64,000 nucleotides of DNA from Meira nashicola (lineage: Eukaryota > Basidiomycota > Exobasidiomycetes > Exobasidiales > Brachybasidiaceae), in contig BCJU01000005.1 of NCBI GenBank assembly GCA_001600355.1, forward strand, positions 1-64,000. Direction: 5' to 3'. Made by a program: the position numbers and the translations under genes. The number at the start of each line of letters is the position of its first letter. The first letter of the stretch is position 1. Below the pieces are notes generated by a model. That model did not search any database, had not been told where the DNA came from, and worked only from the letters and a program-made list of their open reading frames with translations. Positions 1 to 9,794 of the stretch are shown piece after piece.

Positions 1-779
1 TTTTATTTTTTTCCTCACACCACATCTCTTGCACATACCCCCCACACGCTTACACACGCGTTTTTTCCTTCCCCCTTAGCGGAAATTTTGTGTTCATTTG
101 GCAACTTTTGCTTTTTTGACGCGCTTATCCATCGATGGTCCTTGTCATCATTATATATAGGAGAACGAATTCAGATATCTACGATTTCACACCAAAACAT
201 TTGCAAAAAGAATTCGAATCCGCACAATGCCCATCAAAAAACTGAATATACCCGCTATCCAACTATGTACAATACTCATAAACAATCCTATTTACGTTTG
301 AAACATCATTCATTACCGCTTTACCATAAAATCCGCTCTAATCATTATAAAACCTTTATTTCTCATATAGCACGAACAAAAAAGAAAAGGGAAAGAAGAA
401 AATCCTTTCTCGGATTAGCTCGTAGTATTGATCAAAAGTGATGCGACAACCTCCCTAAGGATAATGTTGATCGTCATGTTGCAACACTTTTAACAGTTTA
501 AGACGATTTCCTAAATTTCTTGACCTGCCGGTTCCCTTTTAATATTTTTACGCGTTGGCAGGCCTCAATTAGCGTGTGTATTGAGATAGATACATGCATA
601 CAGGTTCTCAGTTTCTTACTCTACTACACTGCGCAGCGCAGCGCACCGCACGCTATAGATTATTTGGTCTCCATCCATTGCGTAAGAAAAGCACAACTTC
701 TTCTCACCCTTCACAGTGTTCATTCCTTTGACTAGAGTGGCAGGCAAGGGAGGTTATCTACTCCTTGCCAGCCATCAAG
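1..779. other. Left-edge intergenic region, no supported gene
   Basis: This is AT- and pyrimidine-rich DNA upstream of the SLP1-like gene. It holds two ACGCGT sites (56-61 and 550-555) and a GC-rich GCGCAGC cluster at about 631-650. A basic open frame reaches 441, but its only ATG-started part (from about 265) is under 60 codons, and I see no family resemblance. It could be 5' leader of the next gene or the promoter of a gene to the left. Confidence 0.5.
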
Positions 780-3704
780 ATGACCTTTAGGCATCACAGG
801 CGGAGGATAGTAATCCACCTTGCCCTCTTATTCACCCTTCTACTTTGCGTTCAGAACTCACTCGCACTCTTCGATCCAGGTGAAGCCGATCAAGCCGAAG
901 TCGATCAAACGTTAACAGATCAATCAGTATCGCAGCCTATTTCGACAAATTCTCGTCCTATCGAATCTGAATCGAATGATGAAAGAGAGCTGAGAGGCAC
1001 TTCACCGGCCACGTATGTCATGCTAGATGAAGCCACCCCACCTCCTCCAGATCAACTTGCGGAAGCCGTTCAAGCAAAAGAATATGATGCTTGGCGGGAA
1101 CGTATTGGAGGTGAAGATTCTGAACTATGGCTAAGCTTCGATCAATGGCGAGAGAATTATCTTGCCACTGAACGTGAAAAAGCAGAACAGGAAAAACAAC
1201 GATTGGCTGCTAGTAGACGTAATCGGTCGGAGAAACAAAAAGATACAGCAGCAAAAGCAAATCACGATCAGAGTGCTATGCAAGTGAACAATACAGAAAT
1301 TAACGCTCAAAATGGTGGACCCTCATCGCCCATTCAACTCAGTGAACGCCCTGCAGAAACGCATACAGAAAACGATAGTACAGATTCCCCGACAGAATCT
1401 GGTTCTTCTTCACTTGACGAATCTCAGAATGCCAAAGGTAATGCTGAAGCAAAGCATGAACAAGGAACTCCTAATGGGGATATCATTCCTACAGATTCGA
1501 CCGCTCTGCCTGATCAAATTTCCATACCGGCGCTCGGCAATCCGACCGATGAATTGGCTAATTTGAAGCAAAGGTGGAATTTTGCATCCTTAGATTGTGC
1601 TGCAGTCGTTCATCGATCTAATCCAGGTGCCAAATTTACCTCTTCTATCCTGTCGGAAAAGAAAGATCGTTACATGTTAAGCCCATGTCCTTCAAATCCT
1701 TCAGATTCCCAATTCGTAGTTGTGGAGCTTTGTGAAGAGATCAAGATTGACACCTTAGTCTTGGCCAATTTCGAATTCTTTAGCCGGATGTTCAAACGAT
1801 TCAATGTACGTGTATCGAGAAATTTGAATGGTGGTGAAGATGAATGGGTGGACATAGGCACTTTTCGTGCCCGTAATGTTCGAGGATTGCAAGTATTCAA
1901 AACGATCAATCCATCTGGTGATGCACGATTCTTCCGATACATTCGCATTGATTTTGTCGAATATTATGGTTCAGAGTACTATTGTCCTTTGAGCCTTTTA
2001 CGTGTCTATGGTTTGACACAGATGGACGATTACGTTCGGGAGGAAGAAGAATTGAGAAAAGCGCGGGAAGCAGAGACTCTGCTTCTGCAAGAGAGTGAGG
2101 AGGGAGAGCAAGTGAACGAGGAAGTGGTTGATGGGAAGCAAGAACAATTTTCTGAAGACAAAGAGGAAAGTACGGTGGTGCAGCTAGATCCTGAAAGCAG
2201 TTCATCACATTCAGACCCAGAGCAAAGCACGTATCAGCCCAGTCCCTCAATTTCTAGCAAAGAGGAGACTGTAGTACACTCTGCTACTCAAGCCCAAAGG
2301 CCGATTCAAACTGTTACTGGGGTATCCGATCGCCGCACAACTTCAACCGGTACTTTACCAGATCAAATTGTGGTGCCAACTGCGATTAATTCACCTTCCA
2401 ATCAAGATAATAGGAAATACTGTGCAATTAGACACAGAGACGCTTTTGATGTCTGGAGGCTACAATTTTGTGAGAAAATCGATGAACAGAAAGGATCAAC
2501 CTCATTGATTGGGACAGATGGCGGAAGTGAGAAGGCTCGGAAGACATCTGAAACGGTTTCGAACAAAAGTCGGGATAAGATTCAACCGTCAGCATCAAAT
2601 CAGGCTCCTCCAGCACCTTCATCACCTAATTCTTCCTCTTCTTCTACGCAGATTTCATCCTCTTCAGTTCAGCATCAGCCATCACAACAGTCGCCTCAAA
2701 ATCAGCAGCAACAGCAACAACAACAACATGGTGGCAGCGAATCGATCTACCGCACAATCACCAAGAGGCTGAATATGCTAGAAATGAACGCAACTTTGAG
2801 CTTGCAATATATGGATCATTCCCGTCACATGCTGCGCGAGACATTTGGACGAATGGAGCGAACACAGCAAGAGAAAATTGGTCAGATGTTGGGCGAATTG
2901 AATGCAAGCAACTGGCAACAGATAGAGAACCTAAAAAGGAGACAACAGATGGACTTGCAGCAAGCTCTTTTCGAATTTGATCTACACAGGCAACAAACGG
3001 ATGCCGAAAGGAGAGCCCTCCTAGCCCAAGTTCACCTTCTATCCAATGAGATTATGCTTGAAAAACGTTTTGGAATTGCACAACTCGCGTTACTTTTGGG
3101 TCTATTCGTCTTTATGGGCTTAACTCGTGGTAGCCGAGCAGCTGCTCCGCTAATCAATCAAGGTATATCTCGCCTAAGTCGATCATCTTCGTTCGTGCCT
3201 AAACACGGACACTCGTTCCGGAACGGCCGTCGTCAATTGCACGAACCAGGCCGAACTATGTCGATGCAGTCCAACTCGTCTTCATCATCCACCTTACAAA
3301 GTGGCCCTCATACTAAGGCTTTCAAAAGGAGAGAGGACAATTACGAACGAGATCACCCAAAGTTTGCCGTTTCCCACAAATCCCCTCGATCATCGTACGC
3401 TAGAAGTTTTCAGAATCGTTCGAGTAATTCCTCAAGATATCGTGTAAGTCAATATGAAGAAGGCGACAACAACCATTCTATATCCAAACCGACAATGGAA
3501 AGGATCAAAACAAGCAGGCCATACGTACTCAATCACGCCGTTAGGAGGCCAGGAGGAATCAACGCGAAGATGCCTTTACGAAGACGAGGGTTACTACGGT
3601 CTTCCTTAATGTTACCCAAGGAAATGCCGCAATCAAGTGAAGCGGATCCTCAATGGCAGTCAACGAGCATAATGAGCAGACTGATCCGCAGATCTAGCAT
3701 GTGA
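780..3704 (+). CDS. SLP1: SUN-domain protein, SLP1/osteopotentia type
   Basis: This encodes a 974-residue single-exon protein starting at the ATG at 780; the open frame upstream begins only with TTG. Residues 1-29 form a signal peptide (basic start, Leu-rich core, cleavage near SLA-LF). A SUN-like domain lies at about residues 265-415 and includes a typical FASLDCAA-type start and a conserved YYCPLSLLRVYG end. A Glu-rich linker, Ser/Gln tracts with a poly-Gln run, a coiled-coil region (about 660-760), a hydrophobic segment at about 764-781 and a basic Ser-rich tail follow. Family members of this mid-SUN type act in the ER or nuclear envelope and help integral membrane proteins localise or fold. 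A lumenal SUN domain with a C-terminal membrane anchor fits that. It converges with NUP85, 179 bp away. The family call is firm; the exact role is inferred. Confidence 0.85.
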   Translation: MTFRHHRRRIVIHLALLFTLLLCVQNSLALFDPGEADQAEVDQTLTDQSVSQPISTNSRPIESESNDERELRGTSPATYVMLDEATPPPPDQLAEAVQAKEYDAWRERIGGEDSELWLSFDQWRENYLATEREKAEQEKQRLAASRRNRSEKQKDTAAKANHDQSAMQVNNTEINAQNGGPSSPIQLSERPAETHTENDSTDSPTESGSSSLDESQNAKGNAEAKHEQGTPNGDIIPTDSTALPDQISIPALGNPTDELANLKQRWNFASLDCAAVVHRSNPGAKFTSSILSEKKDRYMLSPCPSNPSDSQFVVVELCEEIKIDTLVLANFEFFSRMFKRFNVRVSRNLNGGEDEWVDIGTFRARNVRGLQVFKTINPSGDARFFRYIRIDFVEYYGSEYYCPLSLLRVYGLTQMDDYVREEEELRKAREAETLLLQESEEGEQVNEEVVDGKQEQFSEDKEESTVVQLDPESSSSHSDPEQSTYQPSPSISSKEETVVHSATQAQRPIQTVTGVSDRRTTSTGTLPDQIVVPTAINSPSNQDNRKYCAIRHRDAFDVWRLQFCEKIDEQKGSTSLIGTDGGSEKARKTSETVSNKSRDKIQPSASNQAPPAPSSPNSSSSSTQISSSSVQHQPSQQSPQNQQQQQQQQHGGSESIYRTITKRLNMLEMNATLSLQYMDHSRHMLRETFGRMERTQQEKIGQMLGELNASNWQQIENLKRRQQMDLQQALFEFDLHRQQTDAERRALLAQVHLLSNEIMLEKRFGIAQLALLLGLFVFMGLTRGSRAAAPLINQGISRLSRSSSFVPKHGHSFRNGRRQLHEPGRTMSMQSNSSSSSTLQSGPHTKAFKRREDNYERDHPKFAVSHKSPRSSYARSFQNRSSNSSRYRVSQYEEGDNNHSISKPTMERIKTSRPYVLNHAVRRPGGINAKMPLRRRGLLRSSLMLPKEMPQSSEADPQWQSTSIMSRLIRRSSM

Positions 3705-3883
3705 GCTAGAGCAACAATAACTCATGGCATGTAGCACTACAAACATATGATCTTATTGATGTACTTTTAATTTTACCTTTAACTATAAAATGACATGTAT
3801 TTTTAACATCAAGATTGAAGAAGCAAGAATCACTCATGATTATCATACTTACTTAATCTACATTTCATCAAATTCTACAGGCT

Positions 3884-6283
3884 TCATGTGACAACATTCT
3901 TTGCTAAATTCCTTGCTAAAAGAAGACGTAGAATGTCTAATCTTCGGATAGCTGCAACGGGATCGTTTACAGCGTGAGAAGGAAGCTCATCAGCACCTAT
4001 AGCATCATGGTTGGAGCCATTCACATTCTTCTGTTGTCGTCGTCGTTGTTGTTCCTTCTTTTCGGAAGCATGCTTTCCTGATGGTGATACAATGCGTTCC
4101 AATGCGGTAAGATAATACTCTGCTTGTAAGGGATGAGTGGCTGAAGCTGTCAAAATTTCATCCAAAAGACGCAATAGCTCATATGACTCTCTAGAAGTGA
4201 GCATTGGAATGTCCGATTGCAAAAAAGGTAGTGAGTCCACCAATAAAACAGCACGATAGGGTTCGGGTACTAGATTGCTAGTCAATAGCTCCACAAGCAA
4301 GGCTGCAGCCGAACGAAGATCGCTTTCAGTGTGCAAGCGATGGAAATCTCTGTATTTTGCCAAAAACAGTAATCGACTGGTTTGAAAAGATGAATTTTGC
4401 AATGGCATAATCTTGTCTGTCAGATCGTCAGAAGCGGAGGAAGAATTAATTGTATTTATGCCATCCTCATCCATTTGCTGTGACGCTCTGTTCAACAGCG
4501 ATAAAGGAATCGAATCGACCATTGCACAGAATGCGTCACAACCTTGTGTTATGTAGATCTCAAAGATTGAATCGGCAATACGCTTGATTTGACGTATGTC
4601 TTGTGCCCTTACGCAAAAAGCTAATGCAGCTCCCATTCGATCTTTTTTAACCATTTCTCCGGCCAAATGTTTACAGATTGCACGAGCCTCAAGTTGCATA
4701 TTTAGTTCAACGCAAGTTTCAATCACTTCCATAGCAGTCGAATACTGTTCTAAGATACGCTTTGAATCATTTTCTTTGCTTTTCTCTTCTTCCCGATCTT
4801 TTCTTGCTTGCTCTGGATCATCCGCTAGTTCGTCCATCTCATCCTCAGCTGCCTCGAGCATGACATCTTCAGCTCTTTTCAAACGCACTGTATTGCTTGC
4901 GAGCACTTCAGGGTCGGTAAGGGCAACATCAAGAATGATGTTCCGCATTCGTAATCTAGCTGATGGGCCACAAAAGGAAAGATAGCACAAAGCCAATCGC
5001 CAGAAGCATTGATCATCCAATACAGTCTCCGCGTATTCTTCAATCGTCTGCTGGCGTAAAGTATATTTTTCATTTTTGCTTTTTTCAACATTTTTCATCG
5101 TCAAATCACTTGAATCTTCTTCCATCTCATCGTCTTCCTCCAACAAGCCAAGACGATCTAAAAGGTCCGTCATGTGTGCAGCCAGCCAAGGATCGTACTT
5201 TTGTGCTTGCTTGCATGCATCGACAGTTTCTCCTTTTGCAAGTGAGATCAAAAGATTTTCTTCGGAAAGATGTGATCCACTGGATTTAATTGGAAATGCA
5301 TCCAAAATAATCTTGATGATTTCAGGTATATCGTCCCTTTTTATGCCTGGTTGCACTAGCAAGCCCCAAGCACCCAAAAGTTCTCGCCAATTCCTGCAAA
5401 CTTCAGATACCCTATCTCTTTGACCGATCATCAATCCTAATAGACAATTAAATTGTGCTTCCAAATCAAATCGTTCCTCTTCGATTTCATTTACACTTTT
5501 CCCACCTCGTCCATCTTTTTGCCATTCAGCTTCTAGTTCGTCCATTTCCATCTCCAGTTTATTCATTGATGACCGAGCCCGTCCAACCCAACGACGATGA
5601 GATGCAAGAAAGTCGTGTTCAAGTGTAAAGCGTGTCGATCGAGGCATAGACGTCAAAAGATTGCAGACTTCCTCTGAGAATTGACGTAATTTAGCGGAAG
5701 GATGTCCTTTGGCGAGGTAAGACAAAAGCGAAGATGCAGCAGATAGCATACCTCTTGAAACGAATCTTCTGATACAATCCCAATAATTGCCATGTTCGTA
5801 AGGAGTAGCACTTTGTGCGATTTCTTGTGCTTCCTCCGTTGTCGGTTGAACATCAAACGAATTGAGCCAATGTAAGATTTCTTCTCCGACAACACCTGTG
5901 CCACGACCATCTGCAGGAATGTAAATCGTCTCGGCAAAGTGCAAAATGAGCGAAAAAGAGACAGTATACTCTAAGTCTGTACGTTCCATCTCATCCTCCG
6001 AAACTTCTAGTTTATCAATATACTGACGAAGCTTATCGCGATAGAGGTTTGAAATTCGATGAATGTATTGAACGATATGAGTTGGAGTGATGAATTGATT
6101 AGCAGGATTGACGCTACAGGATGCACGTTGTCGTTCTTGCTCTTGTTCGATAATCTTTTGACATGACGAAAAGATGATTGAAGTTTCTGTTAACATTGAA
6201 ACTTTATCATCCGTTGCCCAATCGCCTGCAAATAGACCACGAGCATTGGCCTTGGGACCAGGTCCGACGGTGCCCACTATCAT
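3884..6283 (-). CDS. NUP85: Nucleoporin Nup85, Y-complex subunit
   Basis: This encodes 799 residues in one exon, with ATG at 6283. The protein is almost wholly alpha-helical with no membrane segment or signal, as expected for the alpha-solenoid of the Nup85/Nup75 family. The N-terminal GLFAGDWATDD block, the helical IVQYIHRISNLYRDKL region, the central YWDCIRRFVSRGM repeat and the HDFLASHRRWV helix resemble Nup85 proteins. An acidic insert lies at about residues 480-510. Nup85 belongs to the Y-shaped (Nup84/Nup107) scaffold of the nuclear pore and pairs with Seh1. It is convergent with the SUN-protein gene and divergent from APS2, sharing a 351-bp promoter region. Length is in the usual range. 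Confidence 0.85.
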   Translation of the reverse strand: MIVGTVGPGPKANARGLFAGDWATDDKVSMLTETSIIFSSCQKIIEQEQERQRASCSVNPANQFITPTHIVQYIHRISNLYRDKLRQYIDKLEVSEDEMERTDLEYTVSFSLILHFAETIYIPADGRGTGVVGEEILHWLNSFDVQPTTEEAQEIAQSATPYEHGNYWDCIRRFVSRGMLSAASSLLSYLAKGHPSAKLRQFSEEVCNLLTSMPRSTRFTLEHDFLASHRRWVGRARSSMNKLEMEMDELEAEWQKDGRGGKSVNEIEEERFDLEAQFNCLLGLMIGQRDRVSEVCRNWRELLGAWGLLVQPGIKRDDIPEIIKIILDAFPIKSSGSHLSEENLLISLAKGETVDACKQAQKYDPWLAAHMTDLLDRLGLLEEDDEMEEDSSDLTMKNVEKSKNEKYTLRQQTIEEYAETVLDDQCFWRLALCYLSFCGPSARLRMRNIILDVALTDPEVLASNTVRLKRAEDVMLEAAEDEMDELADDPEQARKDREEEKSKENDSKRILEQYSTAMEVIETCVELNMQLEARAICKHLAGEMVKKDRMGAALAFCVRAQDIRQIKRIADSIFEIYITQGCDAFCAMVDSIPLSLLNRASQQMDEDGINTINSSSASDDLTDKIMPLQNSSFQTSRLLFLAKYRDFHRLHTESDLRSAAALLVELLTSNLVPEPYRAVLLVDSLPFLQSDIPMLTSRESYELLRLLDEILTASATHPLQAEYYLTALERIVSPSGKHASEKKEQQRRRQQKNVNGSNHDAIGADELPSHAVNDPVAAIRRLDILRLLLARNLAKNVVT

Positions 6284-6634
6284 TTGTGCGACAGCTTAAA
6301 GTTGATGGTAATCTCTATCAATCTTGTTGCAGCATCATGTTGTTCTTTTCTTCTCACACATAAAAACTTTACACCCTGTGTTGAGCTAGAAAAAAAGTAG
6401 ACTGTGCGGGCGTACTAACGCGTCTATTCTAGTTTCAAGGCAATGAACCTTTTTGGGCTGCAATAGAGCACACAATTTATCGAACCAAAAAGGCCTGCCG
6501 TCCGTGCATGATGAACAAAGGGATAATAAATTGCAACACAATGAACAGAAGGACCGTAGAGGCAGTATCACTCCTTCTCCCAAAAGACCATCACAGATAG
6601 CATCAAACAGCATACATCCTCAGCAATTTGCATC
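6284..6634. promoter_or_regulatory. Divergent promoter region NUP85/APS2
   Basis: This 351-bp stretch separates two divergently transcribed genes, so it must hold both promoters. I see an ACGCGT hexamer at 6418-6423 and an AAAGGCCT stretch, but no clear TATA box. Short open frames here are not convincing genes. Confidence 0.5.
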
Positions 6635-7360
6635 ATGTTGCGATGGCTTTTGGTCCAAAACAGACAAGGCAAGACTCGATTAGCCAAATTTTACGTCCCA
6701 TTCGATGACGATGAAAAGGTTCGATTAAAAGGAGAGGTGCATCGATTAGTAGCACCTCGCGATCAGAAGTATCAAAGCAATTTTGTTGAAGTAAGTCGAT
6801 CCCAACAGCATATTTGATGATATTTGAGCAAATACTTAATATGCATACTTTATTCCATATTCGACAGTACCGTAATTACAAGGTTGTCTATCGGCGCTAT
6901 GCTGGTCTCTTTTTCTGTGTTTGCATTGATGCAAATGACAATGAATTGGCATACCTCGAAGCTATTCACCTTTTCGTCGAAGTATTAGGTATGTGCGATT
7001 GTTTCCTTGACCGAATCTTAAACAAATATTGATCAAACCTTTCTTCTGAATAGATTCATTTTTCGGTAACGTATGTGAGCTAGATCTCGTCTTTCATTTC
7101 TACAAAGTGCGTTAGCAATATGTGCTCTCTCTTTGTCCTATGGCATTCTTCATACTAACGATTCATTGCTCTACATCCTTTAGGTATATGCAATTTTGGA
7201 TGAAATCTTTTTAGCGGGCGAGATAGAAGAGACAAGCAAGATTACAGTTTTGAATCGACTTGATCAACGTGAGTGTATATTTCTTCGGTCTGTCAATCTC
7301 ATTCAGCAATACTGACCAAACCTAAATCTATCCGCTTCATCAGTCGAACGACTTGAATGA
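6635..7360 (+). CDS. APS2: AP-2 complex subunit sigma, five exons
   Basis: This small gene becomes readable only after splicing: exons 6635-6790, 6868-6988, 7054-7106, 7184-7268 and 7344-7360 (432 nt, 143 residues). Introns start GTAAGT, GTATGT, GTGCGT and GTGAGT, and all end in AG. Joined, the protein follows the clathrin-adaptor sigma family throughout: an N-terminal [14 protein letters not shown], then [41 protein letters not shown] and FLAGEI. The LDLVFHFYK stretch and the short LERLE end point to AP-2 rather than AP-1 or AP-3. The subunit is a core part of the adaptor for clathrin-mediated endocytosis at the plasma membrane and helps bind dileucine cargo signals. Length (about 142) is normal. 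It converges with SMP3, 109 bp away. Confidence 0.93.
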
Positions 7361-7469
7361 AGTCTGTTACTCCAGTTAATCTGGAAGCAGAAATTGTATT
7401 TGTATCTGTGATCTATATGACTTTCCTAATATACAGTGTATCAATGCTTACGATAAAAACACAAGAGAA

Positions 7470-9158
7470 TTACCGCTTGTTCAGATGCCATGATGCGTAC
7501 GAAAATGATAGTCGCAAAGGATACCCAGAGCGCCACATTTGAAGGCTTTCAGAGACATGATCAAGATCCAAATGCGGCCATTGAGACTGTAAAGCATTCT
7601 CAGGCGTAATGCTGACTTGCGAAAAAGTCTCCTTATCTTGCCATATTGCCCACATGGGAGCGTTGAATATTATGGGGATCTCATTATTATTCTTGATGAT
7701 CTGAAAAACATTTTGAGCTGAGATACTTGCCAAATCCTTCACATTTGATTCATTCGCGGAGGACGAGAGGAAAGGCAATAGAAGATGCCTCGGAGGCATG
7801 AACGTACGCCAAAAGAGAAATTCATGTCCTTCCCCGCTCATTTTGGTTTTTATAATTGTCCCAAACCGGAGTATGGAGGGAAGAATTCCTGCTTGATGAA
7901 TGGTGCAAAAAAGTAGAATCATCACAAAAGACTGTAACGCGAATACTGTCCAAAAGGAAATCTTTACAATCTTGCTACGTTTTTGTGCTCCATATCGTAT
8001 TGCACAAAGGATAGATGCAGGTGCAATCAATGGCAATAAGAATCGCGGCTCTTGATGTGCCTGAATCGACAAGGCGATAAGGGAAAACGCAACAATCTGC
8101 ATTAGGAGCTTTTCCAGTTCGGATGAGGCCTCTCTGAGCTTTTTCTTTTTAGAAAAGTGTAGATTTTCAGGTATGCGATTTAGAAAAGAAAGATATGGAA
8201 TTAGTCCCAAAATCATCGGAGCATTGACGACAATGTGAAGCCAGCGAGGATGTATACCATGCTCAGCGAGGTTTGAAGGTTGCAAGTTGTACTTTAAAGC
8301 ATTGAACGGAACGATTGAAAGGCTGTGTAAACTTCTTGATTTTTTCATCTCAATATCCAGTAATCCTGAATAGAACAATTCATCGAAGAAGATATGAATT
8401 GCACTTGTGATGATGAAGCCAAAGAAGCCCGGCAGAAGAAGGCGAAGCCATTGCAATGAGGGCTTTGCGTGTATGGCCGCTTTCTTTCGTGTGACTCGTA
8501 GAAATTGTAGAACGACTGGAAATGCAACTATTGCAAAAGTGAATCGAGAAAAGAATCCTACAGCCCCAAAGATACCAAGCGATGCAGATGCAATCAGCCA
8601 ATTTGTCAAGTCTGAAGGGACAAGTAATGATTTCTCGGTTTTTGTCTTTGCTTCTTGGCCTTGTAAAGTGAGTCGCCAAACAATGGTAAGACAAACGCAT
8701 AGGACGATCGTTTCAACATTATTCGAAAAAGGTCGGTAGGTAAAGCTTAGAACAGCACCTGAGCCAGCATATAGCAATAAAGCAGCTTGTTTCTGACGCT
8801 TAAGCAGACTTGAACCAATATACTTTGCCAGACACAGATCTGGAACGAAAGACAAGATGAGAAATGTAAAGCGTTGCACTACGAAAAATGCAAAACCAGA
8901 AGAGGATCGATCAAGCAGGTGAACTTTTGTCGCAAGAAAAAGTGGTAGGTTGAACAGGTATATACTGGCCATCGACCTGCACGGAAACAAAGGCTGAAAC
9001 TCCCAGGTCTTCAGTGTGTTCACCTGCAATAGGTACCCTATCAGCGCTTCACCGGATTGAAACCATTCGTCAGGATGAATATAAGATGGATTGAGCGTAA
9101 GAATGATTCGCAGGAAAATAAGAGAGCCATATAATGCATTCCATTTGCTCAAGATCAT
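7470..9158 (-). CDS. SMP3: GPI mannosyltransferase 4 (Smp3/PIG-Z family)
   Basis: This encodes 562 residues from the ATG at 9158. The open frame extends to 9245, but only from a GTG, and the chosen Met puts the first membrane helix at the normal place. The first lumenal loop carries the family motif YIHPDEWFQ right after helix 1. About eight to ten hydrophobic segments follow, and a QEPRFLLPL motif lies in the C-terminal half, typical of GT22-type Dol-P-Man transferases. The enzyme adds the fourth mannose to the GPI precursor in the ER. The window also encodes two proteins with GPI-type tails. The distinction from Gpi10 (third mannose) and Alg9/Alg12 rests on overall likeness of the N-terminal loop and is a little less certain than the superfamily. 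Confidence 0.82.
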   Translation of the reverse strand: MILSKWNALYGSLIFLRIILTLNPSYIHPDEWFQSGEALIGYLLQVNTLKTWEFQPLFPCRSMASIYLFNLPLFLATKVHLLDRSSSGFAFFVVQRFTFLILSFVPDLCLAKYIGSSLLKRQKQAALLLYAGSGAVLSFTYRPFSNNVETIVLCVCLTIVWRLTLQGQEAKTKTEKSLLVPSDLTNWLIASASLGIFGAVGFFSRFTFAIVAFPVVLQFLRVTRKKAAIHAKPSLQWLRLLLPGFFGFIITSAIHIFFDELFYSGLLDIEMKKSRSLHSLSIVPFNALKYNLQPSNLAEHGIHPRWLHIVVNAPMILGLIPYLSFLNRIPENLHFSKKKKLREASSELEKLLMQIVAFSLIALSIQAHQEPRFLLPLIAPASILCAIRYGAQKRSKIVKISFWTVFALQSFVMILLFCTIHQAGILPSILRFGTIIKTKMSGEGHEFLFWRTFMPPRHLLLPFLSSSANESNVKDLASISAQNVFQIIKNNNEIPIIFNAPMWAIWQDKETFSQVSITPENALQSQWPHLDLDHVSESLQMWRSGYPLRLSFSYASWHLNKR

Positions 9159-9794
9159 GTGGACGGCATAGGTAACAAATTCTTGATCGTAATAACAACC
9201 ATGATAATCGCAAAGGAAGAATTGTCTTGTGGTATCAGTGCCCACGCATGCCTAAAATAGGTTGTATGTGTATGTATGCAAAGAAAGAAAAGCAGCCCTG
9301 CGCTGGGCGGAGGTGCGCCTACAAAGGCTGTGTTTTCAGGCATTGAGATTAATAGGAACAATACGACGCGTGCGAGCTTCTGGGACGTACTACTGTAACC
9401 TTAGGAAATCAATCAGGCATCTTACCTCTATCTTCTTACACTAGAGCAACGGATTCCAACAAGCTCGCATTGGTCACAAGCGTTATTATTCCCACAAGAA
9501 TGACTTGAGGTTGAATGTGATTTTTAACCTTGTACATTCACATCTCCTGTTCCTCTGGAAATGGTATTCGCATTGCATTGAGGAGAATAACATTTCAATC
9601 TTGATCAGGATCAAGCGCCCTACCTCCTTTCTTTACGAATCTCCTATCACCATCAAAGGAATCAAGTATTGAAAAGATAGACTTTATCATCATTCGATCA
9701 GACTTCTTCATTTCTCAATTTTCATGATCAACAGCAAAGCGTCAAGCTCTCAAAACACCTTAACAATCAACCTCAATCACAAAATTACGAAAAG
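9159..9794. promoter_or_regulatory. Divergent promoter region SMP3/RhoGAP gene
   Basis: These 636 bp lie between two gene starts facing away from each other. An ACGCGT site lies at 9366-9371. The part next to 9795 is CT- and CAA-rich, as in a fungal 5' leader, and ends with an A-rich start context before the ATG. No gene is supported here. Confidence 0.5.

Noticed and set aside
88..441. Basic 117-codon open frame at the left edge
   Set aside because: It opens with TTG. Its ATG-started part is under 60 codons, basic and low in complexity, with no known family likeness. It could be a leader.
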